Assembly (NCBI GenBank): GCA_033977485.1
Contig: CM066988.1
Location: 53,133,649 to 53,197,648, forward strand
Direction of reading: 5' to 3'
Length of the DNA: 64,000 bases
DNA from: Hydrangea macrophylla
Lineage: Eukaryota > Streptophyta > Magnoliopsida > Cornales > Hydrangeaceae
The notes beneath the pieces are model-generated. The model made no database searches and was not told the DNA's origin. It worked only from the letters and a program-made list of their open reading frames with translations. The translations under genes and the position numbers were made by a program. Within the stretch, counting starts at the first letter, position 1. Each line of letters opens with the position of its first letter. Positions 51,101-59,757 of the stretch are shown here, one piece after another.

Positions 51101-54100
51101 TGAATCTCAATTGGCCTCGAGAACAACTCTAGGCCTTAAATTGCCCCATCCATCGAGTTACTTGTTAATAACTGCGAATGTGTCTCAAATCCCTTCTATT
51201 TCTGTTATTTAACCCTCAAAATTGGGTAATGGAGAATTAAAAGTGGCACATGTTGCACCCCAAGACTATCCTAGGACAGCGTCACGAACTTTTCATGAAA
51301 ACGAGTTATTCATCTAACCAGGGAGAAAGTTATCTGGCTCTTGTGACGCCAACATCTTGAATTCATTGACACTTCAACATATGAGGGTGTTCCATGTGCA
51401 AGATCATAAGACACTCTAAGCACATAAACATCTTCCCCCGTCTCATTTCATTTCTTCAGAAAATGGAGCAATCATCATCTAAATGAACTGTTTTCCTAGG
51501 TGATTTAAAAGTCTTTCTGGGATGTACACGTACCCTCCTGTGGGTTTCTTTTGCACATCACGATTCCACAGTTTCAGAGATCACACAATGGAGTACTCAA
51601 CAATTAAGAAACTAGACACCATGATCTCCGTGCAGAAAACCAATAGGTGTTTTCTGATGATTGAGACAAACAAGCCTTTTGAAGACAAAAGATAATTCCT
51701 CCCACCAAGATGCAAAGAACTACTCCTTTTTACACAGCTAGAAATCTTCATCACCAACTAGGAATTCCCTCCTTGTATTCTCACCTTGATGTCAATTCGC
51801 AATTAATCTCTTATTCTCATACAAATATGGGCCTGCTCTTCCAACTTTCTTTCTCATACAATATTCAGAGAACAATTACAACTACCGCGTAGGCGCCTAC
51901 CATGCAATTAAAGCTAACCACAACTATTAGATATAAATGTCCACTCTATCATGAGAAACGTCCAAATTGTTGGGATGTAGTTGAAACTTGATATATTGTT
52001 GGGCACATTCTATGACAAGTTAAGCTTTTGGAGCACCTGGTCACTTAACGTGGCATAGAGCCTTGTTTATTGGGGTCTAGGGGTTCAAGTCTTCGTCCCT
52101 GTTTGTAATTGCACGTTGTTCTGTTTATTTCCTCTCCACATGCGATACGGAGTCTCACATGAAGGAGTGTGTTGAAACTTGGTATACATTATGGGACCCA
52201 CTTTCTAACAGCTTAAACTTTTGGAGCAATAGCTGCCTTAACACGTGAATGTGTGGAAAATACATACTATTGGATAATTATTCACCAGAATAACTATACA
52301 ACATCATACATTCACTATTAACAACTCTGGTCATTAAGGTTAGCATTACCTGCACCCTCAAGATCAGCAGTTACTGTCCCAAGTTTTACAGCAAGAGGGT
52401 AGTGCGTTTCATTGTAGTGGTCAATAGCATGGTTATTACCACCAGTCCCGTCCCAATTTCTCCTACCACAAAGGATCATCCCATCCGTTAAATTTAACCA
52501 CAGATTTTCAGTCTGGTCACATTTTGCGCATCTCCACCCAGATGGAGAAATAGTAACACCGTTGTCAATCTGTTCCAGATTCAACGCATATTGACTTATT
52601 AGTTTCGTATCAGCCGTCCACGATGCAACTTGCTCTTTCCGCTCAGCGCCTTCAGCCAATAAAATACCATCAGCCGCTAATCTTACCTGCAAATAAATAG
52701 AAATTTCTTGTTCGAGATGAAAGGTTTCATCAAAACACAACTCAACCCAATAAAGCTTTTGTGCTAAATTATTTGAAATTTCTTCCGTCCTACTTAGTCT
52801 AAGATCGTAGCCTCATTCAACCTACACATTATCGAGTCATTCTATTTACCTCTACCCCTAGCATCACATATGTTACATGGACTCGGATGCGGGTGTCGGG
52901 TGCGGGTACATGTGTAAGTGTTAGACTTCACCAATTCATGAATCTAAGAACTCGAGACATGGTAGTAAATCTATTATTTCCCTTATGTTTCCAAGAGAAA
53001 GTGTTTTTATGCAATAATAAGACTTTAACATGAACTTTGTAGCAAAAGAAATATAATTAGAGACTTTAATACACTATTATACAAGTGGATAACAAGCTTC
53101 TTGGTGAGTATCCGACCAGAAATGTCGAACACATCTCTCATACCCTTGTCCGAGTGTCAAGCGTAGGACACTGGCACTTCAACTTATTAAGAGGAGTCCA
53201 TGTAACATGCAGCATTTCTTATTTTAGCCTCTCTCTTTCCTAGTAGACAAATTAAAATAAGTGACAATAAGAAGAAAAAAGAACCTTCTCTGGTAACTCT
53301 ACCGAAGGAAAGGGAAGAGACATATAATCTGGTAAGATGACTATACTGTGAACTTCTTCATATTCGGGTTCATTGTTGTCAAATCCGCCATCAATACCTG
53401 TAAATCAAACGCAAAAGAAGGATAATTTGAATGTTGATCTCTCGTGACTCATGTCAAAAGAATATTTAATGAATTTCTTGCAAAGATACCACATCACTCC
53501 ACAAACTAATCGCTACCGATGTAAAAATTAAGAACAAACCATAAGTTTCTACATGAAAACCCATAGAGCAGAGAAGCATCAAAGTCAAAACGAGTCACCA
53601 AGTGCACTCGTCTAGGAATATGAATCAAAATTATTCTCATTGCATTTATACAACAATAGTTTTCTTAAAATAAGTAAATAAATAATGAAAGATACTTAGT
53701 TAAGATGATTGGACCTCCGGTGAAAATACAAAGTTTAGAAACTAAAATTCAAAAGCAATTAAAAAATTCATAAATTCTGCTTTTTATGTACCTTTTACAA
53801 GTATATGTAATTTAAGTATTCATACTTTTTATATACCTTTTACAAATATATATGTAATTCAAGTAAAGAAAACTTAACACATTGGAAAATAATTGTAGAA
53901 TGACAAGAAATCATAAGTCATAAAAACCAGTATTAAACCAAAATAGATGAAAAAAAAAATTTACAGGTCATTCAAATGGCACATAATGCTCCCCTCAATT
54001 AAAAAATAATGCCACATAATGGAGAAAAAAGAGTTGAAAGCTTAGAAGCACGAAGCGGGGGCTGGGGCGGGTGCGGGAGCGGGAGCGAGGAAGCGTTAAA

Positions 54101-57100
54101 CTTTAAGAGGTTCAAAGGTTGGGAGCGTTTAAGAAGCACCAAATATTTGATATAGATATATTCTATATCTAATTATTGCATAGGAATTTAGATTGACATA
54201 ATATATTTTGATTGTAAATTTTGTTTTTGAAAGTCTTAAGCCATATGTTCCGACATAAAAATATTTCTTCGGTAAAATATTTGAGCAAAATAAGAACTGG
54301 AATCTATTTATAGGCTATTTTGAGACTTGGATGTGATGGCAGCGGGGTGGGACCGAGGTTCTAACATGAAGGGAGCGAGGTTCCGACAAGCTTCTTAGTA
54401 AGAAGCGCGGAATCGAGAGTTTGAGGAGGGAGTGTGACCAATTTAGAAGGTTCCTGATTCTAAGGTTGAAAGTTACAAGATTCTCTTTTTCCATTCATTT
54501 TACAATCATATGGTCGAAATAAAAAATCAAAATCCCAAACATAAAATTTTCAAAAAAGATAAAATGTCGATATATAAGTTTAGACCAACTCCAATGGAGG
54601 TAGCAAATTTGGCCCATTTCTCTCATCCGAGGGAGGTAGCAAACACCACCTCAAATTTGACAACCCCCCTCCCCCTCCCCCTCCCCCTCCCCCTCCCCTC
54701 TTGAGGCAGCATATTTGAGGGTTTGCTTTATGATGTAGCAAACCATTGTTGGCATTATTTTATTCTCACACTTAGAAGCACGAAGCGGGGGCGAGGGCGG
54801 GAGCGGGAGCGAGGAAGCATTAACACTTTAAACGGTTCGAAGGTTGGGAGCATCCAAGAAGCGTCCAAATATTTGAGATAGATATATTCTATATTTAACT
54901 ATTGAAGAGGAATTTAAATTGATATAAGATATATTGATTGTAAATTTATTTTTTGAAAGCCTTAAACCATATGTTCCGACATAAATAAGAACTTGAATCT
55001 ATTTACAAGCTATTTTCAGATTTGGTTGTGATGGGAGCAGGGTGGGAGCGAGGTTCTGACATGAGGGGAGCGAGGTTCCGACAAGCTTCTTAGTAAGAAG
55101 AGCGGAATCAAGAGTCTGAGACAGGAGAGTGCCCACTTTAGAAGGTTCCTGCTTCTAAGATCTCACACATTGACCATTCTAGTTTTATTTTGACCATTGA
55201 TACTTAATTTGACTATTAAAGGTAATTAAATAATCATTTCAATAATAATTTAAGAAATATTTCAATTTAAAGAATAATAATACAATAATTTTGACCATTA
55301 TTGCCAAACATTTAAATAATAAATTAATTTAATATTATATTTTTAAATTCTAATGTTATTACATATAGTGTGAATATTCACAAAGGTGCATTAAAAGTCA
55401 AAAAAGGTAAAAGTATTTCAAAAAAACTATCTCCAAAGCACATCAAAACATAAGTGTATTCTACAAACACTTTAGCTTTAAGTTTAAACACGAAATGCAT
55501 AATATCATCCAAATAACCACTACAAATTCAGCTAGTGGTACCCAAAGCTATTAGAATGACAAAAAAAATTTATGAAACCAGATTTTCTGAAACCGAAATA
55601 CACATTTCTATAGGATTCAGTACGAATTATGAAATATTGGTGTTGCATTTTCTACAATGTAAAGTTGAGGAGTTGGAGTTGGAATTGGAATAAAATAGAC
55701 TTGTACCAAAATTAATTCCAATTCCATGTTGCTCAACAAAACATAGCTTGATGTATGCACAAGTATATACCATAAAATTCTACATTACCTATAGCCAAAA
55801 GGGTTGGTTTTTTCAAAGGTCTATCCTCAGGAACTGGCTTCTTTGTCTGCTTTATATGCAAATAAACTGGGTTTCCAGTCTTCTGAAAGTTCCAATCCAC
55901 ACAGTCCTTCCCAAAGGCCAGAAACGTGTTCATGTCGACGAACAATCCACCTTCAGATTTCTGGAAGCACCACATTTACACCATGAAAACTCATGAACAT
56001 CAAAAAGCACATAAATTCATACAATTAGGGCTCGTTTGTTCGGTGGATAACTAAGAGTCCATGATTATACTGTGTTTGTTTGGACTCTAGGTATTGTAAT
56101 GTGTGGTTAAAATTAATGCTCCCTAGGGAGGGGTGTAGCATTAGAAACGTGGTCATAAGCTTTAAGTGGGATTGTTGGTTAAAAGTACCATAATACCCCT
56201 GTCATATATATACCACTTTCCCTTTAGAATCTCTACTTCGTTCACTTTTTGAAGAACTCATGAGAGCAGAAGTAGAGGCGACACAAAGGAGAAACTTCTC
56301 ACTGACTAGATGACGGCGAAATCGTCACCGGCTGCAGTAGGCGACGCCGGCGAAACATCTCACCGAGCTCACTGTCACCACATAGCGCCGGTACCGAGGT
56401 ATAATTTGGTGTTCCTTTGTTGTTTTTGATTTCTGAAGTATGGCTTTCATAATCTAGGGTTTTTTTGGTAGATATACAATATTTTTCTATATTCATCAAT
56501 CCTAAAGTTTGATCTATCAAAGATCTAAGCACTACAACCCTTTCTTTTTTTCGATTTTAATTTCCAGATCTATCACAGATTTACAATTTTTCTTGAGTTT
56601 TCAAGTTACATCTACAATGTTTTTGAGTTTTGTTGTTAGATTTACAATTTTTTAGTGTTCTTAATTCCACCAATGATGTATGTACCTGAACCAGAACAGA
56701 TACATTCATTTCGGTTTTGATTTGCTTGGGTTTTCATAATTTCGGGTTTTGAAATTTAATACTGACATCAAAGTGTGAGCTTAACTGGCGTTTGAAATTG
56801 TAACCGATCATTTTGGGTCACAGGAAGAAATTGTTGAATCAACACTGTGTGATTGAAAATAACTTTCTCTTGAAAGCCTTTCATTTTCCTTTAACTTTTT
56901 CTTGGGAACCAAGCAGGGGTTGTTGTTCAAAGATTTTGAATAATGAGTGCGCTCTGCTTTTGACTAGCTGGGATTTTGTCTTTTCTTTAAACTGTAACTT
57001 TGATTTATGACTTCCCATTTTACGTTATCTTGATTGCTCATTGCAAGTTGTCAGGACCACCCAATTCTCATTTTTTGGTCTAGTTTTACTCAGTTTTTGC

Positions 57101-59124
57101 CTGCACATTGCCCATTGTCTTCTTGCAGCTATACTCATTTTTGTGCCCTGCAAGTTGGGAAAATTCAAACTATTTTACACCACTTAATGTGGCTGGAACA
57201 TAGGTTCTCTATTTGCCTTTGAGCTGTGTGGATCATAATTCACTACTATGTAATGTTTAATGAACTTGAAGAAGAGAAATTCAGATTGAAAGAATGAAAG
57301 AAAAAGGGGTGTCCACTAGTTTTTCTTGGTGTTTTTGCAATTTGTTCGTGGGTGAGGACATATTATGATATTTGTTCTTCTTTTTTTGTGTGTAGGAGAG
57401 AGAAAAAGGTCAATATATATGATCCAAAACATCATTACTAGCTGTTGTAAAATGTGGAACTCAAATGCTCAATTTACTTCAAATATTGTGTATATATTGC
57501 TGAATTTGGGCTGCTGCTGATATTTGGTTGTTCTGTATTCATGAGATTTCTTATGGGAAGGTTTTGGGAGACTGTGAAGGGGTGTTTAACTTTCAATGTT
57601 CACACTTGCTTCTACAAATCTCATATGCAGCTTGTGTGATTAAGGACTTGGTATATTTTAGTAGTGAGTTAATGTTGGTATCGTAGATAATTGGGCCTAA
57701 ATGGTTGATATTCTATTGCTTCATCATCCGCTTATAAATTATAAATTGATTCTATTGGGCAAACTCATAGATCGGCTTACTAATTTCTATAATTTTATTT
57801 TCTTGCAGGTACATGAGCAGAGAGGAGGAAAGAGCATCTACATATCTCGATTTTAAATCTGCTTACTAATTTCTGTCATTTCCTTTTCTTATAGATAATC
57901 TAAACCTTTCATTGTAATAATATTAAGATTGTTGAAAATAAATAAAAAGCTCGAGTATTTGGGATGTATGATGGATATTGGATGTGTAAAGAATGTTCTC
58001 ATTTTTTAATGTCTGATTAGATGTCCTGGGTGTAGTTGATGTTATAGAAAATGCTTAGTTGAAGGTATTTTGGTATCTTCATTGCAATTTAGTTAATATA
58101 TATATATATATATACAAAAAGGGTATTTTTGAAAAGTCACAAATTTATTCAGATTTATACCATGGTTACCAAACGCAGGATTGGATTATTTTGATTTTAT
58201 GCCCAGTATAATCCGTTACAAACCAAACACAGTATAAAAATAATACTGCACTGTTTTATCATGTGGTTAGTTATCCCAGCATAACTAGATACACTTTTAT
58301 ACTATACCCCTTTATCCTATCCAGCAACCATACGAGGCCTTAAGGAAAATAATGAACTAAAATTGACTCCAGGTGAGGGGCTACATGTTAGGCTGAAATT
58401 TGGGAAGAACACATTTATATGCGTAGTTTAATGCTTTTGAAAATTATTACTTTCCTAACTTGACCCCACTAAAATAAGAGATGGGTGTCAAATTTGTAAA
58501 TTGATGAGGCAAAATAAGAGATGGGTATCAACTTTGTAATTAGATGAGGTTCAAACAAACCAATTCTATTTGTCAATCAATTCATGTATTTAACAAAATG
58601 GGTACGTGTAGAACACCAATATTTTATGGTGTCATTATATGATCTAAAACCACATTTTTGTGATGTTGAATCTCATCAAATTACATCCTACTACACCCAC
58701 ATTCTGTGATGTAGTTTTAGGTTATCGGCTACGCCACTGCTTGACTCTCACGTCGTTTAAAATAATTTTGCAACCCTGAAAACGAAAAATGGTGTCATCC
58801 AAAGCCAAACATTAATTCATTTTTCTTATACCACAAACCTAAAGAGAACATCAAACCTAGCCGCCCAAAACTGGTAAAGTTATAGTACTGACGAAAGCAA
58901 ACCCAAAACTTCGAATTTCTCATTTTCAGTGTGCAACCCGAGCTAAAAAAATCCACAATTCCTAAGAAACCAAACGGGATGATGGTAATAGAAAATAAAA
59001 AATTTAAAAAAAAAAAAAAAAAATTTACCGGAGCATCGAAAGAAATGCAACATTCTTGTTTGTAGATGCGATTGGTGGGCTCTGGGATTCGAACCCGGGA
59101 GAGGTTCGATCGAAGAAGCTCCAT
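29977..59124 (-). CDS. UBP14: Ubiquitin-specific protease 14 (USP5/isopeptidase T family), 20 exons
   Basis: Joined exons (minus strand): 59124-59029, 55960-55789, 53397-53285, 52686-52350, 49475-49381, 43658-43525, 43114-43058, 42947-42870, 41732-41678, 41591-41550, 40581-40501, 37897-37699, 37317-37260, 37181-37059, 36563-36475, 36386-36297, 33406-33236, 32918-32785, 32690-32564, 30155-29977. They total 2430 nt, 809 residues plus stop, with all introns GT-AG and all phases compatible. The Arabidopsis protein is about 800 residues. Domains: N-terminal cryptic zinc-finger region, ZnF-UBP (about 178-240), catalytic Cys317 in G-N-S-C-Y, two UBA domains (about 615-660 and 680-720), catalytic His769 in H-C-G-H-Y and Asp785 in N-D-D-K-V. 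The family trims unanchored polyubiquitin from its free end, feeding the ubiquitin pool of the cytosol and nucleus. In Arabidopsis UBP14 (TTN6, DA3) is needed for embryo development and limits endoreduplication. No break was seen. Confidence 0.97.
30297..30470. mobile_element. Possible small MITE in intron 19
   Basis: Imperfect inverted ends with GGATCCT on the left (30305 region) and AGGATCC on the right (30455 region), flanking an A-rich centre and GC-rich GCCGCG pieces. No target duplication confirmed. Confidence 0.3.
30510..32192 (+). mobile_element. Non-autonomous Helitron in UBP14 intron 19
   Basis: Left end is A then TC (TCTATTATATATATCTAAA), right end is CTAG followed by T, so it sits between A and T as Helitrons do. 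Eight bases before CTAG is a hairpin, CCCGTGCA (32164-32171), two-base loop, TGCACGGG (32174-32181). No Rep/helicase ORF, so non-autonomous. 1683 bp. It carries a coding-like fragment on the minus strand. Confidence 0.88.
30999..31190 (-). pseudogene. Captured coding-like fragment inside the Helitron
   Basis: Sixty-three codons, GC-richer than the surroundings, containing [19 protein letters not shown] and an acidic, Ser/Ala-rich end before stop. The second Met is the more likely start. Downstream on the same strand (30998-30830) the sequence stays GC-rich but broken, and a 15-base block is repeated at 30907-30921 and 30984-30998. I do not recognise the parent gene. Capture of host gene pieces is a known Helitron habit. 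Confidence 0.5.
32564..32690 (-). CDS. UBP14: UBP14 exon 19
   Basis: Begins [17 protein letters not shown], the end of the second UBA domain, then a low-complexity Ser/Thr linker to LPDGGG. The donor is A then GTTAGT, leaving one base of a Lys codon. Confidence 0.94.
32785..32918 (-). CDS. UBP14: UBP14 exon 18 (UBA2 start)
   Basis: Contains DIDAPIG and [21 protein letters not shown], the first two helices of the second UBA domain. Acceptor GGCAG, donor TCG then GTAAAA. Confidence 0.95.
33236..33406 (-). CDS. UBP14: UBP14 exon 17 (UBA1)
   Basis: Contains [19 protein letters not shown] and the [12 protein letters not shown] end of the first UBA domain, which binds ubiquitin in the family. Confidence 0.96.
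33850..35015 (+). mobile_element. LINE (L1-type) 3' fragment in intron 16, antisense to UBP14
   Basis: Broken coding sequence on the plus strand in several frames: PLFDKYGD-like and [15 protein letters not shown] blocks, then the zinc-binding region found after plant LINE reverse transcriptases ([19 protein letters not shown] at about 34597-34655). It ends in an AT-rich tail with CCAAAAAAATAT near 35010. The RT core is missing, so it is 5'-truncated. Confidence 0.8.
35681..35820 (+). mobile_element. Stowaway-like MITE end (partial)
   Basis: TA then CTCCCTCCGTCCCAAAGTAA, the classic Stowaway (Tc1/mariner) terminus. The matching right terminus is not visible, so the element is truncated. Right limit is a guess. 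Confidence 0.6.
35946..36125. mobile_element. MITE with long inverted arms, intron 16
   Basis: GAGTAATGC ends the left arm and GCATTACTC the right. The arms pair over about 65 bp (AAAAGTGCTTCCCAAATGATG faces its near complement). Flanking nine-mers AATAACAAA and AATAAACAA are similar, which would fit a decayed Mutator-type duplication. Confidence 0.7.
36297..36386 (-). CDS. UBP14: UBP14 exon 16
   Basis: [20 protein letters not shown], part of the USP domain before the UBA insertion. Both edges are in phase. Confidence 0.95.
36475..36563 (-). CDS. UBP14: UBP14 exon 15
   Basis: [20 protein letters not shown], a strand-rich USP core segment strongly conserved in the family. Confidence 0.96.
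37059..37181 (-). CDS. UBP14: UBP14 exon 14
   Basis: [20 protein letters not shown], continuing the USP domain. Confidence 0.96.
37260..37317 (-). CDS. UBP14: UBP14 exon 13 (58 nt)
   Basis: Small exon, charged: [19 protein letters not shown]. It sits in the variable insert of the USP domain. Start and end are fixed by phase and by CAG and GTGAGT. Confidence 0.88.
37330..37620 (-). repeat. Dispersed intronic repeat (copy 1)
   Basis: The stretch with GAGCCTTGATATTGCATGAAACTTG and the following text up to GCATACATAT recurs at about 39365-39510 with modest change. Similar openings (GTTAGAAT followed by GATTCA-rich text) occur at 37998 and 43150-43460. Unknown transposon family. Confidence 0.55.
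37699..37897 (-). CDS. UBP14: UBP14 exon 12
   Basis: [19 protein letters not shown], then [20 protein letters not shown]. The aspartate-rich D-A-x-E-F box is a USP landmark. Ends with one base before GTAAGC. Confidence 0.96.
37898..40500. other. Intron 11 with dispersed repeats
   Basis: Contains a repeat related to 37330-37620 (37998-38110 and 39365-39640), a TG run at 38743-38759, a complete Stowaway MITE, and a GC-rich piece near 39335-39365 resembling the hAT pair at 54041 and 54771 in inverse orientation. No exon-like sequence seen. Confidence 0.6.
38884..39137. mobile_element. Stowaway MITE, complete
   Basis: CTCCCTCCGTCCCATTTTAT on the left faces its exact complement on the right; the inverted arms run about 30 bp. 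TA target duplication at 38882-38883 and 39138-39139. 254 bp, no ORF. Tc1/mariner superfamily. Confidence 0.95.
40501..40581 (-). CDS. UBP14: UBP14 exon 11
   Basis: [20 protein letters not shown] then FSTMRQQ, the conserved segment before D-A-L-E-F-F. 27 codons, phase 0 at both ends. Confidence 0.96.
40727..41086. mobile_element. MITE-like element with inverted ends, intron 10
   Basis: AAATTACACTGACCTCCCTT on the left and AAGGGAGGTTAGTGAAATTT on the right are inverted near-copies. Interior is AT-rich without ORF. Exact ends and duplication not settled. Confidence 0.6.
41116..41324. mobile_element. Palindromic Mutator-like MITE with 9-bp duplication
   Basis: Element 41125-41315 (191 bp). The two arms of about 85 bp are almost perfect inverted copies around a short centre near 41212-41228. 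Nine-base duplication CCTCAAGGC at 41116-41124 and 41316-41324, the size made by Mutator-like transposases. As it lies in a transcribed intron, the pre-mRNA could form a long hairpin. Confidence 0.93.
41550..41591 (-). CDS. UBP14: UBP14 exon 10 (42-nt microexon)
   Basis: Fourteen codons, [14 protein letters not shown], between CTAG and GTAAGC. It lies in a poorly conserved loop, so the evidence is phase, splice sites and position. Confidence 0.85.
41678..41732 (-). CDS. UBP14: UBP14 exon 9
   Basis: [19 protein letters not shown], conserved helix of the USP thumb. Acceptor GGTAG, donor GAG then GTATAT. Confidence 0.94.
41793..42113. mobile_element. GC-rich hAT-type MITE with 8-bp duplication
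   Basis: Element 41801-42105 starts TAGAGGTGTC and ends GGACACCTCT. CATGCTAT occurs on both sides (41793-41800, 42106-42113). Eight-base duplications mark the hAT superfamily. Interior is strikingly GC-rich with many GGGCCGG blocks. Confidence 0.93.
42870..42947 (-). CDS. UBP14: UBP14 exon 8
   Basis: [20 protein letters not shown] then VDLNMQL. Follows the catalytic Cys helix. Confidence 0.95.
43058..43114 (-). CDS. UBP14: UBP14 exon 7 (catalytic Cys)
   Basis: 57 nt. The Ser codon before the nucleophile is split between exons 6 and 7; Cys317 is the first whole codon, then [17 protein letters not shown]. Confidence 0.96.
43525..43658 (-). CDS. UBP14: UBP14 exon 6
   Basis: [20 protein letters not shown] and the [10 protein letters not shown] box that opens the USP domain. 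Confidence 0.96.
43690..43800 (+). mobile_element. Possible SINE tail in intron 5
   Basis: Contains CCCGCATTGCGGGAGCTTCG and GTGCACC followed by CCCTTTTTT, a wording common at the 3' side of plant SINEs. The tRNA-like head is not clear. Confidence 0.35.
45856..45880. repeat. GA microsatellite in the solo LTR
   Basis: About ten GA units, downstream of the probable TATA box; CT/GA tracts also occur at the same part of element 3 LTRs. Confidence 0.9.
47981..48296 (+). repeat. Four hairpin cassettes with constant core and variable arms
   Basis: Each has a 29-base core at 48002-48030, 48082-48110, 48148-48176 and 48256-48284: stem GCTAT/ATAGC, inner stem GCC/GGC, six-base loop. Outer arms differ per unit but pair with themselves: 47981-47988 with 48037-48043 (one bulge); 48070-48081 with 48114-48122 (three-base bulge); AATAGTTAC 48130-48138 with 48180-48188 (perfect); AATGATTAC 48226-48234 with 48288-48296 (perfect). 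Confidence 0.9.
48447..48692 (+). CDS. Small acidic, Tyr-rich ORF inside the solo LTR
   Basis: 81 codons, ending with repeats of Tyr, Gln, Gly, Asp and Glu ([14 protein letters not shown], stop). The segment from [10 protein letters not shown] to the stop compares with the ORF in element 3 LTRs (CLDIPRPDY to YPYAS). Both lie between the hairpin cassettes and the LTR end. The N-terminal third is not supported. Function unknown. Confidence 0.35.
   Translation: MLYLHILICIRSDRLRRFHLASKANGSFPALDILRLGYNEENYQGNPKGEYHYPQDGNYQGDDPEADYQEEYDNEDYGFAS
49381..49475 (-). CDS. UBP14: UBP14 exon 5
   Basis: [20 protein letters not shown] then [11 protein letters not shown]. The acceptor is CTCAG at 49480-49476, not the CAG eight bases upstream, because only that one keeps phase with exon 4. 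Confidence 0.95.
49476..52349. other. Intron 4
   Basis: Holds two related GA-rich blocks (49735-49855 and 49970-50110) with an inverted counterpart at about 50270-50440, probably a decayed MITE; a dispersed repeat at 50690-50975 whose relative lies at 52870-53190; and a repeat with two GTTGAAACTTG blocks at about 51970-52215. No exon-like sequence. Confidence 0.55.
52350..52686 (-). CDS. UBP14: UBP14 exon 4 (ZnF-UBP)
   Basis: Longest exon. [20 protein letters not shown] then the zinc-finger UBP core: W-R-C-A-K-C (Cys180, Cys183), I-L-C-G (Cys200), N-N-H (His213), D-H-Y (His217), T-H-Y (His222). This domain reads the free C-terminal Gly-Gly of ubiquitin in the family. Confidence 0.96.
52870..53190. 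repeat. Dispersed repeat in intron 3
   Basis: GGATGCGGGTGTCGGG start, then a body (AAGAGAAAGTGTTTTT, AATAAGACTTTAA, GACCAGAA blocks) also present in order at 50690-50975. Two copies of one unknown repeat. Confidence 0.65.
53285..53397 (-). CDS. UBP14: UBP14 exon 3
   Basis: [20 protein letters not shown] then [16 protein letters not shown]. The donor GTTCTT is weak but phase and homology fix it. Confidence 0.93.
54033..54472. mobile_element. hAT-type non-autonomous element, copy A
   Basis: Element 54041-54464 starts CTTAGAAGCA and ends GATTCTAAG, with an exact eight-base duplication GTTGAAAG at 54033-54040 and 54465-54472. GC-rich GGAGCGGGAGCG near the left end, AT-rich interior. Confidence 0.9.
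54663..54703. repeat. CCCCCT-type microsatellite
   Basis: About six units of CCCCCT between the two hAT copies; G-rich on the other strand. Confidence 0.93.
54763..55167. mobile_element. hAT-type non-autonomous element, copy B
   Basis: Element 54771-55159 starts CTTAGAAGCA and ends TGCTTCTAAG, a perfect 10-bp inverted end. Flanks TTCTCACA and ATCTCACA match at seven of eight. Same family and orientation as copy A, with internal differences including a deletion of about 35 bp. Confidence 0.9.
55789..55960 (-). CDS. UBP14: UBP14 exon 2
   Basis: [19 protein letters not shown] and the [20 protein letters not shown] segment of the N-terminal zinc-finger region. Acceptor TCCAG, donor ATAG then GTAATG. 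Confidence 0.96.
56025..58342. mobile_element. PIF/Harbinger-type non-autonomous element in intron 1
   Basis: Element 56028-58339 starts GGGCTCGTTTGTTCGGTGG and its other end reads, reversed, GGCCTCGTATGGTTGCTGG. TTA flanks both sides, the PIF/Harbinger target size. Near both ends are TACTGTGTTTG blocks in inverted orientation. 2.3 kb, no transposase seen. Inside, 56311-56400 is GC-rich and exon-like (ATGACGGCGAAATCG, ending before a GT) and may be a captured piece. Confidence 0.8.
59029..59124 (-). CDS. UBP14: UBP14 exon 1
   Basis: ATG at 59124-59122, [20 protein letters not shown] then [12 protein letters not shown], very like the N-terminus of plant UBP14. Donor CCG then GTAAAT. Confidence 0.97.
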
Positions 59125-59757
59125 AGAAGTCTCAATTCAAAACCACTTCGCAGCAAAATTGCTGGGATGAAGAAGTAGAGAGAGAGAACGAGAGAGAATC
59201 GATTCAGAAAATAAGGATGATTTGCTTACTGAGTGAGTAGGTAAGATATGAATATATTCTTTGCCCTAACCAGGCATTTCAGGTTAGGGAAAGAAAGCTT
59301 GTGTTTTCTATCTACGGCGAAAGCTTTGTGTCAAGTCAAGTCACCTCTCTATATACATGGGCCGAAAGAGAGAGAGAGAGAGAAAAGAAAACTTGTGTTT
59401 TCTGTCTATGGTGAGTCCCAAACAAGTCCCTCTCTCCGTCTTACCAAAGGACCAAAGGCTCAGTGTTGGTCTGCCTTGAATTTCAGGGGCTCTTTGGGTT
59501 GAAACCAAATTAGGATCACGTAAGCCCAAGGATAGCCGTAGGCCCATAGACCTTTTCACAGAGTAATTTTCTTGTAATTTTAAGGGGTGGTTTGGGTTGG
59601 CCTAAAATAGGATCACCTCAGCGTGGCTTAACTGGATTAAGACCTTATCTAGTTATGTTTTTTATTGAGTAAAAATGTTATGCTTCCCTAATTTAGTTAT
59701 CGAGTGTTTTAGCATGTAAATAAATATGCACGCAAGCATACGAGTCGGGTATAGGCT
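59125..59757 (-). promoter_or_regulatory. UBP14 5' UTR and promoter region
   Basis: Upstream of the ATG is a CT-rich leader on the coding strand (59175-59200). A TATATAG box is at 59355-59349, about 225 bases before the ATG. A short direct repeat (CTTGTGTTTTCT at 59299 and 59391) is present. Boundaries are inferred; the copia LTR starts at 59758, leaving a short promoter space. Confidence 0.4.

Noticed and set aside
52687..52740. Methionine start upstream of UBP14 exon 4
   Set aside because: The open frame runs through the intron acceptor; homology and phase start the exon at 52686.
58795..59028. Continuation of the exon 1 ORF to 58795
   Set aside because: After CCG a GTAAAT donor follows and the further reading is Phe-run intron sequence, while exon 2 continues the protein in phase.
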